A DNA stretch of 64,000 nucleotides from Mytilus californianus (lineage: Eukaryota; Mollusca; Bivalvia; Mytilida; Mytilidae), in NCBI RefSeq assembly GCF_021869535.1, contig NW_026262593.1:53617318-53681317 (forward strand), written 5' to 3'. Numbering within the stretch: position 1 is the first letter of the stretch; each line of letters opens with the position of its first letter. Both the position numbers and the translations under genes were made by a program. The notes below the pieces were generated by a model that had not been told where the DNA came from, made no database searches, and saw only the letters and a program-made list of their open reading frames with translations. Below, piece after piece: positions 1 through 14,600 of this stretch.

Positions 1-40
1 ACAGAAAATAAAAGTTCACAATTGAAAAAAACTGAAGTCG

Positions 41-100
41 TCTGTTTTACCGTAAATTTTATTTTCACTGTCTGTTTTACCATAAATCTTATTTTCACAG
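41..100. repeat. 30-bp direct repeat, two copies
   Basis: The unit beginning tctgttttaccgtaaa occurs at 41-70 and again at 71-100 with a few substitutions. No function is evident. Confidence 0.8.
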
Positions 101-726
101 ACCTTTAATTTCAATTTCTAGATGTAATATGAATAATAGAAGATGTGGGTATACATCATAGCAACATAACGACAAAACCAACCAAATAAAAGATAAAATT
201 TAGTTGCTTTTGTACAGTGCTACCTTAAATGAATTATAATAAAAAAAAATTATGAAATTCAATATAAAAAAGTAAAATAGGGCATTCTGCTAACAGTTCG
301 TTTTATCATTGTGTGTTGTATGTCTGTGCTGTATGTTTATACCGTTTTGGCTGCTGGACCCCAATTATTGCCACTTAACCATGCAAACATTCCTGTTTGG
401 GTTTTCGTCAATATATCGGAACTAAAACAATGTAAAAAGAACTCGCTCGGGAGGTTTAGCTAGCTATAAACTTGACGAGCTTTGATATGTTTTGATTTGA
501 TTATTAATTGTTATAATTTTCCGTGCTTTGATACCAGTATTTATGCTTTGCCTGATGTGTTTTCTGTTTTATGTGTTTTATATCTTGTGTTTATCATATA
601 TATGTATGTCGGTTAAAAGCTCTAAATTAAGAGCTTATGTTGTATCGTTATATGTATACCCGACTTTAAATAAATCTTATATGCTGATGCTGCTTATCAT
701 ATACCCACCAATTGTAAAATGCATGC

Positions 727-820
727 GTTGAAGACCCATTGGTGGCCTTCGGCTGTTGTCTGCTCTTTGGTCGGGTTGTTGTCTCTTTGACATATTCCCC
801 ATTTCCATTCTCAATTTTAT
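727..820 (+). repeat. 3'-end fragment of a dispersed retroelement (tail family)
   Basis: The segment from gaagacccattggtggcc to ccatttccattctcaatttt recurs at 18249-18345 and 51700-51795 (plus), at 40250-40294 (plus, cut short) and at 7885-7960 (minus). At 40250 it lies at the downstream end of a reverse-transcriptase fragment. I therefore read it as the 3' terminus of that element family. The copies vary in how far they extend upstream, as expected for 5'-truncated retrocopies. Confidence 0.65.
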
Positions 821-985
821 GTACCCAGTCAAGAATATGACAGTTGTTTTCCTTTCATTCCGTTGGTTATGATAGAGCTGATCATTTTACTTTGACAGTT
901 TTTTTTTTTTAACTTTTCCCCTTTTTTAAATCACCTTGGTCTTGGAGGTCGGTATATTTGTTGAAACTTTTTTAACAGAATTGAA
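821..985 (+). repeat. Dispersed mussel repeat, 'family C' fragment
   Basis: Similar in order and wording to 31595-31830 and 38716-38830: a cagttgttttcc block, then a ttttgtcagttttt-like block, then a ttggagttcggtatttt block. No coding capacity was recognised. Confidence 0.55.
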
Positions 986-1557
986 AACAACTTTCTCGGC
1001 TTACAAGTGTCAAAGATATGTCTTTCAAACCTTGGTTATCGATAGTTCACTTACATGAAAAGTTCAACATAAATGCAGAATGGACACAATTATAAAGCCC
1101 CAGAAACTATATTAAAAGAAGTACACATTGAAAAAAAGCCCACGGTATATAAAGAACGGAAGAAAGCCTCCCGGCGAACAAACCCTGTAGTGAAGATCCA
1201 ACTCGTGACAAATGGCTCATATTTTTTTCCATTTTCAGTTAAAGTATCAACGTATTTGTTCCCCCTAACAGAAGTTCCACTGGAAACTTTGTTATAGTCA
1301 ATGCCATAATCTCTCAGCATAATCTCTGTTCCTGTTTGAACAAATATTCTATACCCTTCCGTAAGGAACAAATTAATACTTAAATATTTGTTCCAGTGGA
1401 AATAATATAACAGAATGTTTCTTCAACTTGGAATTTATATTATGGACTGAGGAACTTCTTTTTCATGACATCAAGTTTAACTGATTGTATTTCAGTTCTG
1501 TTATTGTATTTGTCAGTCAGTTCAATATAGATTCCATCACTGCAACAAGTGTGTAAT

Positions 1558-1664
1558 GATATTTCTCCACTCGAGACAGTTAAATTTTTATATTCAAAGC
1601 CCGAGGCCGAGTTGCCGAGCTCTTTAAATAATTAAAATTTAACTGCTGAGAGTGGAGAAATATC
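1558..1664. repeat. Foldback (inverted repeat) with ~31-bp arms
   Basis: The left arm 1558-1588 starts gatatttctccactc and the right arm 1634-1664 ends gagtggagaaatatc. They are near-perfect reverse complements around a GC-richer loop of about 45 bp (gcccgaggccgag). This is consistent with a small MITE or palindromic remnant. Confidence 0.8.
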
Positions 1665-1837
1665 GTACTAATACACGAGTTATAGTGGTGGAATCTGTTT
1701 CTCTAATGAATTTTTATCCTTCCTTTTCAAAGATTTGCAGAAAGTTGTGTAATTTATATGTGACGTCATCAGGCATGGTGGCCTTTTTTCATGACGTCAC
1801 AATAGGAGTTTCAGAAGAAATCAAGAAAATTAATTAA

Positions 1838-2222
1838 GTGCCAATCTGCCTAAGAATCAGGCAAAGGTGAAAACATGACAAACAAAAACCCACCCAGGTT
1901 GACATTAATTTTTGTTCAAAATGTATAATAGTGCATGAATATAACATTCGTTTCCTTGTCCTGTTCTGGTAATTCAAGATATAATTTGGTTGAAATGCAC
2001 TAGAAATGAAAAATTAAGGGGAGCTAACTCCGTAATTTGCTATCATTCTAACCAAAATTTATCTAGAGATTTCTCGAATTACCAGACATGCAGAAACGAA
2101 AGACCTACCATTTCTAACTCAGGATGAGGGTAACTTCAAAATAGGATGGTTAGGTCGGTGGGTTTTTTTCGGCCATGTTTTGATTTTTTTCATAATTGCC
2201 TGATTCTTACAAAGACTGGCAC
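1838..2222. mobile_element. MITE with ~60-bp terminal inverted repeats, TTAA flanks
   Basis: The left end (gtgccaatctgcctaagaat...) and right end (...attcttacaaagactggcac) are inverted repeats over roughly 60 bp. The element is flanked on both sides by TTAA (1834-1837 and 2223-2226), the target preferred by piggyBac-like transposases. It has no internal ORF, so it would be non-autonomous. It ends about 310 bp before the DNAJC16 start codon and could lie within or next to the promoter. Confidence 0.75.
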
Positions 2223-2532
2223 TTAAATGTCGACCAATCATTTGCTGAGAACAGATATCGTTCACTGGTGAGGAGAACAATTTTTTTCACAATCGGTTGG
2301 GAAATGTAAAAATAGTGACAAAATTAGAGGAAACAAATTTCGGGCACGACACTATTTGTGGTACGAATAAACTTGATATAAAAAAAATATTGAATGTCAT
2401 TTCGGCGTTTATTCAATGCTAGAATATTGACACAGTCTAAATAAATCTTCCTGACTCAGAAAGTTGTTAATTACCCCCTAACGCAATATTACGACCAGTG
2501 TTCTCAGGCCTTCCTGGTGTTGACAGAGAATC

Positions 2533-2675
2533 ATGAAGATAGCATATTTAATTTTAGTCGCTTGCCTCTGTGTTGGTTCTGCCAGTACAGAGAATCTGTA
2601 CAAAGTTCTTGGGGTTTCAAAAACAGCAACACAAAAAGAAATTAAGAAGGCATATAAAGAAATGGCAAGAGAATG
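2533..2675 (+). CDS. DNAJC16: DNAJC16 exon 1
   Basis: Codes for residues 1-47 and two bases of W48: a hydrophobic signal peptide (MKIAYLILVACLCVGSAS) and J-domain helices I-II (LYKVLGV, IKKAYKEMAREW). Donor gtaaat, phase 2. Confidence 0.95.
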
Positions 2676-5600
2676 GTAAATAAAATGTCACCCTACATTC
2701 ATTGACATTAAAATATATACAACGTTTTAATAATTGAATTATCTTTAACAGCAAACATTTGCAAAAGAAGGAACTACGATACTATGGGGCCCAATAATAA
2801 TCAGAAGCAGACAACACAATAGTCAATAATATGCTACATGTACATGTGTTTGGTCTCAGCACCCTAAAAAAGATATTTATAAATTGAAATCTGTCCAAAG
2901 AAGGGCCACTAAACTCCTTAAGGATATAAATCATTTGAGTTATGAGGATAGATTATGTTCATAGGGATTGCCAACGTTGAAATACCGTCGACATACGTTC
3001 ATAGGGATTGCCAACGTTGAAATACCGTCGAAACATACGTTCATAGGGATTGCCAACGTTTGAGTATCGTTGAGACAGAAACAGCATGTTTCAAGTCTAC
3101 AAAGCGTTACATGGTATTGATGATATCAACTGGATGAATCTTTTTTTCTTTAGCATCATCTAATACAACTAAAGATCACTCTTAAAAGCTATTTAAGAAA
3201 CAGTGTAGGACGTCACATAGACTGAATACTTTTTCAATTAGAGTAGAGGATCAGTGGAATAATCTGTCAGATTTAACATTGACGGCAAAGTCTTTTAATA
3301 ATTTAAGTCTAGGTTAAATGACAAACACTGGAACCCGTATAAATTTATAAGTTCATGTTAATTGTTAAGTTGTGCACACCTATATAAGTTTTAATTTTTA
3401 ATAAGTATAATATATATATTATTATGCAATGAGAAATTTCATTAGGACATTCCAAGGTGAGGGGTCAGTAGAAGCCATGGCTTATTTTATGACCCCAAGA
3501 CAAAGGTACCATTGCCAAAGGAAAAAAATGTAAAAAAACAAAAGTTCTCTATACAATATACAGAAAACTAGGTTAAATAATGTGAACGCCACTGAAGAAA
3601 AATGTTACGTAAAAGGCATAAAAATGTAAACCTTTAATACAGTATTTAGATTGATTTATTGATTGATGGTTGCTTAACGTCCAGTGGCAAATATTTCATG
3701 TATGTTCAGGACGACAATTTTTAGATGTTACTATGAATGAGAATTTTCATGCTGAAACAGTAGATAATTCCATTTTATAGTGTAGTTAAGATAATGGTCA
3801 AAATTGTTATCATTGAGGTTATAACTTCAGTTGTCATGGTTGTTCAGATTTAATTATTTTTGAAAAAAAAAGAATTTGTATAACAGGTTTAATGTAACAT
3901 GCACTATTGAGCTTAGTCCTTACATCAAACTAAATCAGACTCTTTTATCTTGTTTTTTTTTTACTTATAGATAACTAATTTCCAATTCCAATTTGTAATG
4001 TGTTTTCTCTTGTAATGTTTATTAAGTTTTGGAGAAGACCTACATGTAGTAACTCAGGGTTCTCACTAAGGCGAGTCCATGACTCCTGGACTCATGAAAA
4101 TCTGTCTGGACTCACCATTTTCAAAACTGGTGAGTCCAAAGATGCATCAAGATTGAAATATTTTGTGTAAACTGAACACACATATCATCATTCATGTCAT
4201 TTTGTAGCAAAGTCTTTGAATAATTTAAGTCTACGTTAAATGACGAACACTGGAACCCATATGAATTTATAAGTTCATGTTAATTGTTAAGTTGAACACA
4301 CCTTTATAAGTTTTTATTTTTAATAAGTATAATATATATATTATTAAGCAATGAGAAATTTCATTAGGACATTCCAAGGTGAGGGGTCAGTAGAAGCCAT
4401 GGCTTATTTTATGACCCCAAGACAAAGGTACCATTGCCAAAGGAAAAAATGTAAAAAAACAAAAGTTCTCCATACATTATACAGAAAACTAGGTTAAATA
4501 ATGTGAACGCCACTGAAGAAAAATGTTACGTAAAAGGCATAAAAATGTAAACCTTTAATACAGTATTTAGATTGATTTATTGATTGATGGTTGCTTAACG
4601 TCCAGTGGCAAATATTTCATGTATGTTCAGGACGACAATTTTTAGATGTTACTATGAATGAGAATTTTCATGCTAAAACAGTAGATAATTCCATTTTATA
4701 GTGTAGTTAAGATTATGGTCAAAATTGTAATCATTGAGGTTATAACTTCAGTTGTCATGGTTGTTCAGATTTAATTATTTTGGAAAAAAAAAGAATTTGT
4801 TTAACAGGTTTAATGTAACATGTACTATAGAGCTTAGTCCTTACATCAAACTAAATCAGACTCTTTTATCTTGTTTTTTTTTTACTTATAGATAACTTAT
4901 TTCCAATTCCAATTTGTAATGTGTTTTCTCTTGTAATTTTTATTAAGTTTTGGAGAAGACCTACATGTAGTAACTCAGGGTTCTCACTAAGACGAGTCCA
5001 TGACTCCTGGACTCATGAAAATCTGTCTGGACTCACCATTTTCAAAACTGGTGAGTCCAAAGATGCATCAAGATTGAAATATTTTGTGTAAACTGAACAC
5101 ACATATCATCATTTTGTAGCAAAAGTTTAAAAGAAATCTGAATTTAATGTCATTTCATTGCTCTATTAGGTCATGGAGACTAAAATGATAAATTATATTG
5201 CAATAAAATATCTCCTTCTTACTGTTGGACCCACCATGGCCAAAAATGACGAGTCCCTGGACTCGCCTTCAAAAATCCTTAATGAGAACCGTGGACTTAC
5301 TTATTTAACTTATGTTATATCCAAATCTTCACACATCTTGCTTGACAATAAAATATAATTCATGTACATAGTGTATTAACATATTTGTTGCACATCCACT
5401 TTTTCTTTCAGGCATCCAGATAAAAATAGTGAAGCAAATGCTGCTGATAGATTTACCAAAATCAATGAAGCTTATGAGGTATGGTCATGATGATAGTTGA
5501 TTCAGTTTTCCTTCTTTTTTTGTCAAAAACATTTTGATTTATTACAATTATTTATTTTACAGGACAGAATGAACCATATCACACGTATTTAACTAATATA

Positions 5601-8600
5601 GAAATAAAAAGATGTGGTATGATTGCCAATGAGGCAACTGAACTCTCTAACAAAGACCAAATGCCATATATTCTATGATAACAACTATAGATCACCGTAC
5701 GGTCTTCAACAATGAGCAAAACCCATACCGCATAGTCAGCTTTAAAAGGCCCTGAAATGTCAAATGTAAAACAGTTCAATGGCCTGATTTATGTACAAAA
5801 CAATGAACGAAAAAAACAGATAAGATATACATGATATACAGCAACAAAAGACAACCAATGAATTACAGCTTCCTGACTTGGGACAGGCACATACAGAATG
5901 TGACTGAGTTGAACATGTGACCGGGTTAAACTAGTTTTAGGGCGCGCTAACCCTAAGACCAGTTGAAAAAGGCTTAACTCATCAGATACAAAGCAGAAAA
6001 ACAAGTAACATAAACACAGACAGGATGAGGCAGGGTATTTATACATCCCCACAACCAAAAATATACTAAGTACAGATCTGAGAGTACTCTCAGTTACTGC
6101 ATGTTCTTGATAATGATGTATGTTCAATTAGATTGATTGATTGATTAATTGATGATTACTTAATGTCCAGTGAGTTCAATTTGAAACTTATTCATTTATG
6201 TCTATTCAAATATTATATATCTAAATAATATTTTGTTTTGTACGACAATTTCAAACTTATACATTAATCTTTATTCAGCCACTATATATACATATCTAAA
6301 GGATCTCTTGTATTGTCCAATAATTTCATTCATTTAAATGTGCCTGCAATTTGGATATTCATCAATCCTCTTTTATGGCTTTTATTATCTGTTACTGGGA
6401 GCAGTAATTTAGGACAAACATGTTTATAACTATATATGTATACATCAGTGTTTCAGCTAGAATTTTAAGGACAGAGGGACACAATAATCATGTTCAAAGG
6501 GAAGAGAGGCATACTTTTTCATGCTCAAAGGGAAGAGGGGCATACTTTCTCATGCTCAAAGGGAAGAGGGGCATACTTTTTCATGCTCAAAGGGAAGAGG
6601 GGCATACTTTTTCATGCTCAAAGGGAAGAGGGGCATACTTTCTCATGCTCAAAGGGAAGAGGGGCATACTTTTTCATGCTCAAAGGGAAGAGGGGCATAC
6701 TTTTTCATGCTCAAAGGGAAGAGGGGCATACTTTCTCATGCTCAAAGGGAAGAGGGGCATACTTTCTCATGCTTAAAGGGAAGAGGGGCACACTTTTTCA
6801 ATGATTAGAAATAATATATAATATCAATAATGTAACTAGATGATGCAACTCTTTTTTGTTCTAAAAAATTGTTAAATATAGAACAAGGAGATGTGGTATG
6901 ATTTACAATGAGACAAATATCCACCAGTGACTAAATAAGGTAGATGTTAGCAACCATAGGTCACCTTACAGCCTTCAATAATGAGCAAAAACTCATACCA
7001 CATAGCAAGCTATGAAAGGCCCTGACGTTACAAAATGTAAAACAATTTAAACAAGATAACCAATGGCCTGATTTATGTACAAAACAACAAACAAAAATGA
7101 TATTTATACGGCAGTTATAAACAACCATTGATTTACAGATTTACAGAGTAGTTTATGTTGTCTTTATAGACCTCTTTCGAGTTATGTCCTTCACCGGAAA
7201 AGCTCGTCAATTATGCGCGCCTTTATGATGTCATTTACCAGATAGAGGGGATCGCCTGTATCCCTGCACTATCAAAGTTCATCAAGCGTCTTCGTGATTG
7301 TCATTATGGAGGATAAACTAGAAATACTGTTTGTTCCGTAGGTACTTGATCACAATTCCCTAATGACAGCAGTGCTGATTATCAATTAAAAGAATTTAAT
7401 TTGCCTAATGATTCGTGCAATACATCATTATATTTTTTCAACCACCCGCTCAACATGGGAAGGAAGTGACGATGCCCCTAAACGCATGAGTGATATTCAC
7501 TAAAACCAAAGTTTTTGACGGAAATGCAATGAACTCGAAAGTTGTCTATTGAATTGAAATATTTTCTATCCAAGATAACTTAATACATGTATTACAGACA
7601 CTTGGTGATTCCAACAAAAGAGACCAGTATGACAGATTTGGTTACACAGCTGCACGAGAACAAAAAGCTTCACATGAATACCATAATCCTTTTGGTAACG
7701 ATTTCTTCAGGGGCTTCAACTTTAACTTCAATGGAAATCATCAAGGAGAATCAGTTATAGAAAAGTTTCATATAAATTTAAGGTAAGTATAAAGTTTAAA
7801 GATTAAATAATTCCTCTCTGTATAGTGTATATTGAAACAAATGATTTGTATCTTGTTGTTGAAAGTTCGTTGAAATATTCCATGTATAAAATTGAGAATA
7901 AAAATGGGGAATGTGTCAAAGAGACAACAACCCCCACCAAACAGCAGAAAATTTAGAGGAGGTGGAGCAAATGTAAATATACCATGATAATAAAAATATA
8001 TAAATATATTTATATCAAAAACATGAGATTTCTTTTGATGTATTTGAAATTACAAATCTATCTGAAAGAACGTAGTATTGTCCTTAATTATCAAGAATAA
8101 AATAAATTAAATAAAATATGTTTGCTTTGCTAGTCTTCATAAATGGCTTTAGTCATTTAATGGAGCTGACTCTAAGCAAATTACTGGATCCACCCCAATA
8201 GATTTGATAAACATGCAATTCCAACAAATAAGCTGATTTAAACAGTACATGCTAGGTAATTCAGTTCAAAATCTCTTTTGGTGGTGACTTTTCACGGTGA
8301 ATACTGTTGATTGTAGGTGATTCATCTTGCAATATCTCTCTGGGCCAAAAATCAAAGTGTTATCAATTTAAATCATTAGCAATCACCCTGTTTCACAATG
8401 AATCATTCAACACCAACAAGGGAGATTTTTTACTGTACTATATATCGAAGATTGCAGTGCCATAGAGACTCAGTTCAATGATCAATTTAACAGTATCTAA
8501 AGTTTACCTTAGTTTAGAGAATAATACATAAAAATCCAAAATTATAATGTTCAACTCCACCAATTTTGATGTGCCTTGTCGGGTGTCGTCTGCTTCAACA

Positions 8601-11600
8601 ATTATTAAAGTTTGCGACTAGGTCACAAAGGCAAGACATATCTCTGTGTTAACAGTTTATTTTTGGTTTATTTCAGAGCTTATGAAACAAAGATTTTACC
8701 AGAAAGTGACAGGAAGCCATGTTTTCTATATACTTACACTGATTTTTGTTTTGATTGTGCCAGGATAGAACATCTAGTGGAAAAACTCATTAGGGATCTG
8801 GAAGATGTTGGTAAGAAAAGATTCTTTTTTTAATATATCTATTTAAACACTGAGTATCTGGATCTGAATCCAATGGAGCAATTATTGAAAAGTGTGTAAC
8901 GGTGGGTAGGTAAAATCTGGATTTGATTTCCACAGAGGAATTATGCTCCGTAGGAATCGTAACTAGATTTAACCTACCCAATGTTACAAACTTTTCGTTA
9001 TTGCTCCTAGGAATTTGATTACATTTGTGGATTTAGGATAAGGATACCCAATGTGATTAAGGTCATCATTAAAAAAAATCAATAACTGTAAACCAATTTT
9101 TTTTACAGATGAATTTTTCTGGTAATTAGATCATTCATAATTACAATGAAAGCTGTAGTAAAGAAATGTCCACACGTTTTATATTTTTGTGTAATTCATG
9201 TCTGTTAATAAAGAAAAAAATCTACAGTGCACAAAATTATATGGAAATAATCCCCACCTGAAAATTTTCCACTTTATAGCAGAAGGTTGAGTTACTGAAG
9301 AATATATATTGTATTTATGTGCTGATGCTGAAGCTTATTTTAGACAGATTCTTGAAAAGTTTACACAGGGGTTGGTTTAGGCAGATTTCACTGTATATTT
9401 TACTCTATGAGTTTGGTTTAGGCAGATTTCACTGTATATTTTACTCTATGAGTTTGGTTTAGGCAGATTTCACTGTATATTTTACACTAAGAGTTTGGTT
9501 TAGGCAGATTTCACTGTATATTTTACAATAAGAGTTTAGTTTAGGCAGATTTCACTATATTTTACACTAAGAGTTTTGTTTAGGCAGATTTCACTGTATA
9601 TTTTACACTAAGAGTTTAGTTTAGGCAGATTTCACTATATTTTACACTAAGAGTTTGGTTTAGGCAGATTTCACTATATTTTACACTAAGAGTTTGGTTT
9701 AAGCAGATTTCACTGTATATTTTACCCATAATTCCAGGAATATGTGTTGGTACTTTCCATGCTGGAAGAGCAAGATCTTTAACTGGAGCACTGAGGATAG
9801 AGAGAGTACCAACACTTCTTATGCTGATTAATGGACAGTTGACCACCTTCAGGGGTAGTGTGAACACAGCTGGTCTGAATAGCTTTGCTAGAGGGGTATT
9901 TCCTAAAAATTTGTTTACAAAGGTATGTGTAGACATGAAAACATATCATGCATATGAGAGAGTGTTTTTTTCACAGGTGTGTATATGATGGCTGTATTGA
10001 AACATATGTGTAAGTGTCTTAGAGTGCATTTATGTGACAAACATAGAATATAAAAATATGGAGAAGAATTATGATTGCCAATAATACAAATGTCCAAATG
10101 ACATGAATGTTAGCAACTTTAGGTCACAGTATGACCTTCTTTTAGAAGTTCATTCATTAGCAAAAAAGTGTATATGATATTGAATTTTAATTATCCTTTT
10201 AATCCATCTTTTAGATGAAAAATCATTTTTAACCGGTTTCAATCACAAAATCTCCTGAAATATATGCCTTTTCAAATAAGGATTGATCTCTAAAGATAAA
10301 GTTTTCATTGTTTTCAAAACTCATATGCACAGTTGTTATGCAGAATATGAAAGGAAACTGATGATTTCTCTTTCAATGATTTGTTCTCCTCATCCAGCGA
10401 CTTTTCTAAATGCTGTGATTTTCAGTTTTGAAGGAATTTTTAATACAACACAGTTAAAAGATATATATTTTTTATGTATTAAAAAAACTATTTTTTAGAT
10501 TAATGATGGAAACTTTCAAGATTTTCTTGATGGCTGGAACGACAACCATGTGCGAGCTTTACTTTTTATTAGAAGAGAGGAAATATCTATGAGATTCTTA
10601 GCGCCAGCCTTCTACCACAAAGAATTCATTAAGTTTGGATATGTCAATTTATGGATAAATGACAATAGTAATTTGACGAAGAAATACAACGTGAATCGAT
10701 ACAGAGAAACTTTACTAATGTTTAATGAAGACACACAGACACCTGTTGCTACTTTGGTTGTAAGTTTTTATCATATTTATACTACTTATGTGTATGTGTT
10801 ATTTTATTGTTGCCCATCTTGCATAAACTCTTGAAATTTGTTAGTGTCACATTTTTGTCTCATGACTATATAGATAAGAAGATGTGGCACGAGTTCCAAT
10901 GAGACAACTATCCATCCAAGTCACAATGTATAAAAAGTAAACAATTATAGGTCAAAGTACGGCCATCAACAAAGAGCTTGACTCACACCGAACAGCAAGC
11001 TATAAAGTGCCCCAAAATAATGACTAGTGTAAAACAATTCAAACAGGAAAACCAACGGTCTAATCTATATAAAAAACGAGAAACAGTTATGAACCACACC
11101 AACAAACAACAACCACTTAGGACAGGTGCATAAAAATGATGGCCGTATTATAGTTACTATAGCAAACAGTGCGATATAAGTCTGACAACAGTGAAGATTT
11201 AAGTAATTTCATTCATATAATTTATATGTTTGTTTGTATTTTTGCATGCCCTTATTGCATCTGGAGTTCTTATAAGGAAGCATATACCTTTTTGAAGTTT
11301 TTCTTGTTTATCATATAAAAAAGAAGATGCGGTATGATTGCCAATGAGACAACTCTCCACAAGAGACCAAACGACACAGAAATTAACAACTATAGGTCAC
11401 CGTATGGCCTTCAACAATGAGCGAAGCCCATACTGCACAGATAGCTATAAAAGGCCCCGAAATAACAATGTAAAACAATTCAAACGAGAAAACTAAGTAT
11501 GGCAAACATATGTAAGTTTAGAGTTTTTTTTTTTATCAGAATGATAGGTCTGTCAAATTTTTGCACACTTCAAAAGGGACTAAAAAATTACTGAAAAAAA

Positions 11601-14600
11601 AAAGTGAAATAAGAAAATGTGATTTCCGAATTTCAAAATTTATTTCTAAAAGAATATTTTGAAATTTATAAAGAATTGTTTACATTTTTTAGATGCCACA
11701 GTTGACCAGGAGTACAATGGAAGAGGTATTGATAGCCAATAGATTTATCATCCTGCCACGGCTATCATCGCAGAGACGATTTGAAGAGATTTGTCCTGAG
11801 GAAATGAAAGCAAAACGAAGGAGGTACATTTACATTTAAACAAATAATATAAGGACCTTTTAAATGTTTATTGATTTAATAGTAATTTTGATATTGGAAT
11901 GGTGCTGTATTTTTGTTTTAAATATTATTTAGTTATAATTAACAAGCCTTGTTGGGTAAAACATTTATTCCTGTGAAATTCTTTATCATGTCTTGATGAA
12001 ATTAATTGAAATGAATCGCAGGGTAAAATCATAAGATTTTTTTGAATTGAAAATTGAAAGGGACAGTTTTAAAATTTTAACATGTTATACACCAACATAA
12101 TTATTAGTATACATGTTTGAAATGCAATAAAGAAATTTTATTTCTATTTAATCATTGATATTTTTTACTATCTTTATTCCCTGAAGTGTTAATTCTCTAA
12201 TGTGCAACTTCAATATCTAGAACACACCTACATGTAAAACTAAAAAGATTGAGATGGTTCCTTGAGTGTTTCAGAAAGTAAAAGTTTGCTGCACTATTTT
12301 TTCTATATATATTCAAAGTCACATTGGTTGGCTCACCGCATTGACAGTGCTTTGATTTTTCATTTTATTTTTCAGACTGTGTGTGGTTTTGGTGACTAAG
12401 AAAAGTGAAACTGATAATGAAAAATTTCTGAACAGCTTCAGAAAATATGTTCAGTCATCTTCACTGACACGAAATGAAAGAGTAAAATTTGCATACATCT
12501 ATGAGGATACACAGAAAAATGTGATTCAGAGTTTCTCTAAAGGTGATACATCTGAAACTGATGATACACAAAGCAAGGTAATGTTCATGTATACTGTGTA
12601 TTCATTATTATCCTGATTTAGAGAAATTTGTCACAATTTGAGTGGCTGACATTGTCCTAATAAATTTCAGTGCATTTTTTTATTAAGTCAGTTCGAATTA
12701 TCTCCCTTATACCATTGACTTAATAAAAATAGAAGTCCTAATATTTTTCATTTTTCACAGTTTTAGATTAAATATCTAATAAATATATTAGGTTGATATT
12801 GTCCTAATAATTAATATTCTAAATACTATTTTAATACTATTTTAAAAAAAAAACAATAAATAAGTGGTGTGATAACAAAATCAGGATAAATTCGTTACAC
12901 AGTGCTTCGCCTCACCCGATATGAATTTTATTGACCTGATAAATTCCTGTATTAGGACAATTGCACACTTTGTAAATAATATCATTCATGGGTTACGAAT
13001 TTTTGTGGATTTAGGTAAACCATGAATTTAAATGTGCAACCAAGTACAATTTTCTATTTGTTGCATGCATACGTTGACAAATCAAGGAAATAAAATATCC
13101 ATAAAAAATACAATTTTTCCTCAATCCACGAAAATTAGTAACCATGGAAAAAAATGAATCCACAGTAGCCTGCTTATTACAGTACAAATTTCAATATATA
13201 ATTACAATTTCTGTTGACTGTTTCAATGGTATGTTGGTAGATGTGATTCATATGCTGGTCACATAAAAACATTGTTTTAAAAATTGGTAATTGTAGTTTC
13301 TCAACTTAGAATTCAGCATTTTGTAGAATAAGCAAAGATTGTTTAGTTGTTAGTCAGAATAACAATTCTGTTTGGTTGACATGATTTCTTACTTTCGTGT
13401 CTTTCTAGAACAAAGAAGGATGTATTTATGTTGCATGTTATTATGTTCTAGTCCTGAACATGGTTGAAAAGTTTGTCAGGAGTATTTTAGGCATTAAGTC
13501 CTGAACAAGGTTTAAAAGATTGCCAGGTTGACTAAGATTGAGTTAAATTACAAAGCTGCAAATTGGCATAATAAGGGTTGGGGTAGGGGGGATGGAGTAA
13601 GGGGGTGGGGTGGTAGGAGGGGATGTCATACCAAATTCCTGAAAATATTAATGCAGAATTTAAAAAAAAATAAGGATTCTTTCCCAGATCCAAAAAATTA
13701 ATCATTGATTCCAGAGTCCTGATAAGTGTAAATCTGTAAATCCTATTAATTAGATTGAATGATTTATGCAGAACTTATTATAGTCCTAAAAACACTTTGT
13801 ATGCCTATATATGTATTCAGAATAATACCCTTTGAACACAATTTCATAGAATTTAGCTGAGGTCGTAGGTCCAGTAGCTCTTGAATCAGGTTAGGGTTAT
13901 CTGTTGAAACATATATACATGTAAATATTATAAGACATAACCAAATATAAGAGGGTCTTGATGAGGGGTCCTTCATTTCTGTATTCTTTAATTTTTCTAG
14001 GCTTTTTTTTCTCTAATCTTTGCATTTTTGCCCTTTATTCTCTTTTCTTTGTATTTTAGTACCCAATTATTCTCATTAATTCTTTATTTTTCTGCCCTTT
14101 TTTCTCTCTTCCTTTTTTTTTAGCATTTTTCTGTAGATTTTGCCCAATATTCTCAATTTTGTAAACCCCTCACAGACCCTCATATAATGCACAACTAAAG
14201 AATTCTGATAATCAGTACTAATGAGGCACCTTTATTCAAAACATGTCTCTCAAAAGTTTTTCATCACACTCTGATTATTATAGTGTTTTACAACAAAACA
14301 TGAAAGTTATTAAGATCAACAATACCTGCAATAGAATTTTTTATAGTAAATAATTTTATTATTGCAGGTGATTATTTTATGGAGAATGGAGAAAAATCAT
14401 CTAAGTTACAACTGGCTCTCAAAAGGATGGAATATAGATAATATACAAGATAGTCGCAAACATCTGGAAGAACAAGTCAAACATTTACTTAACTCAGATC
14501 AGTCTTTAGCTTACAGAGTAATACTTCCTGAATTTAATAATGAACATGCTTTGGTAAGTAAAAGTAGGTTATGAAAATCTAAAATAATGACTTTTTAAAA

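Larger units (their letters stand above)
1..2532. other. 5' flank of DNAJC16, gene-free
   Basis: No convincing coding exon lies here. The stretch holds a 30-bp direct repeat in two copies (41-100), pieces of mussel dispersed repeats (about 300-985), a 31-bp-arm inverted repeat (1558-1664) and a TTAA-flanked MITE (1838-2222). The DNAJC16 promoter and 5' UTR presumably lie between the MITE and 2533. I could not identify a TATA box or transcription start with confidence. Confidence 0.6.

Noticed and set aside
1090-1371. 93-codon minus-strand open frame upstream of DNAJC16
   Set aside because: Amino-acid composition is plausible but I recognise no family, no splice context supports it, and nearby short repeated words (tttgttcc...ccagtgg) suggest repeat sequence.
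6420-6808. Three overlapping plus-strand frames of 95-118 codons
   Set aside because: They are three readings of the 31-bp minisatellite.
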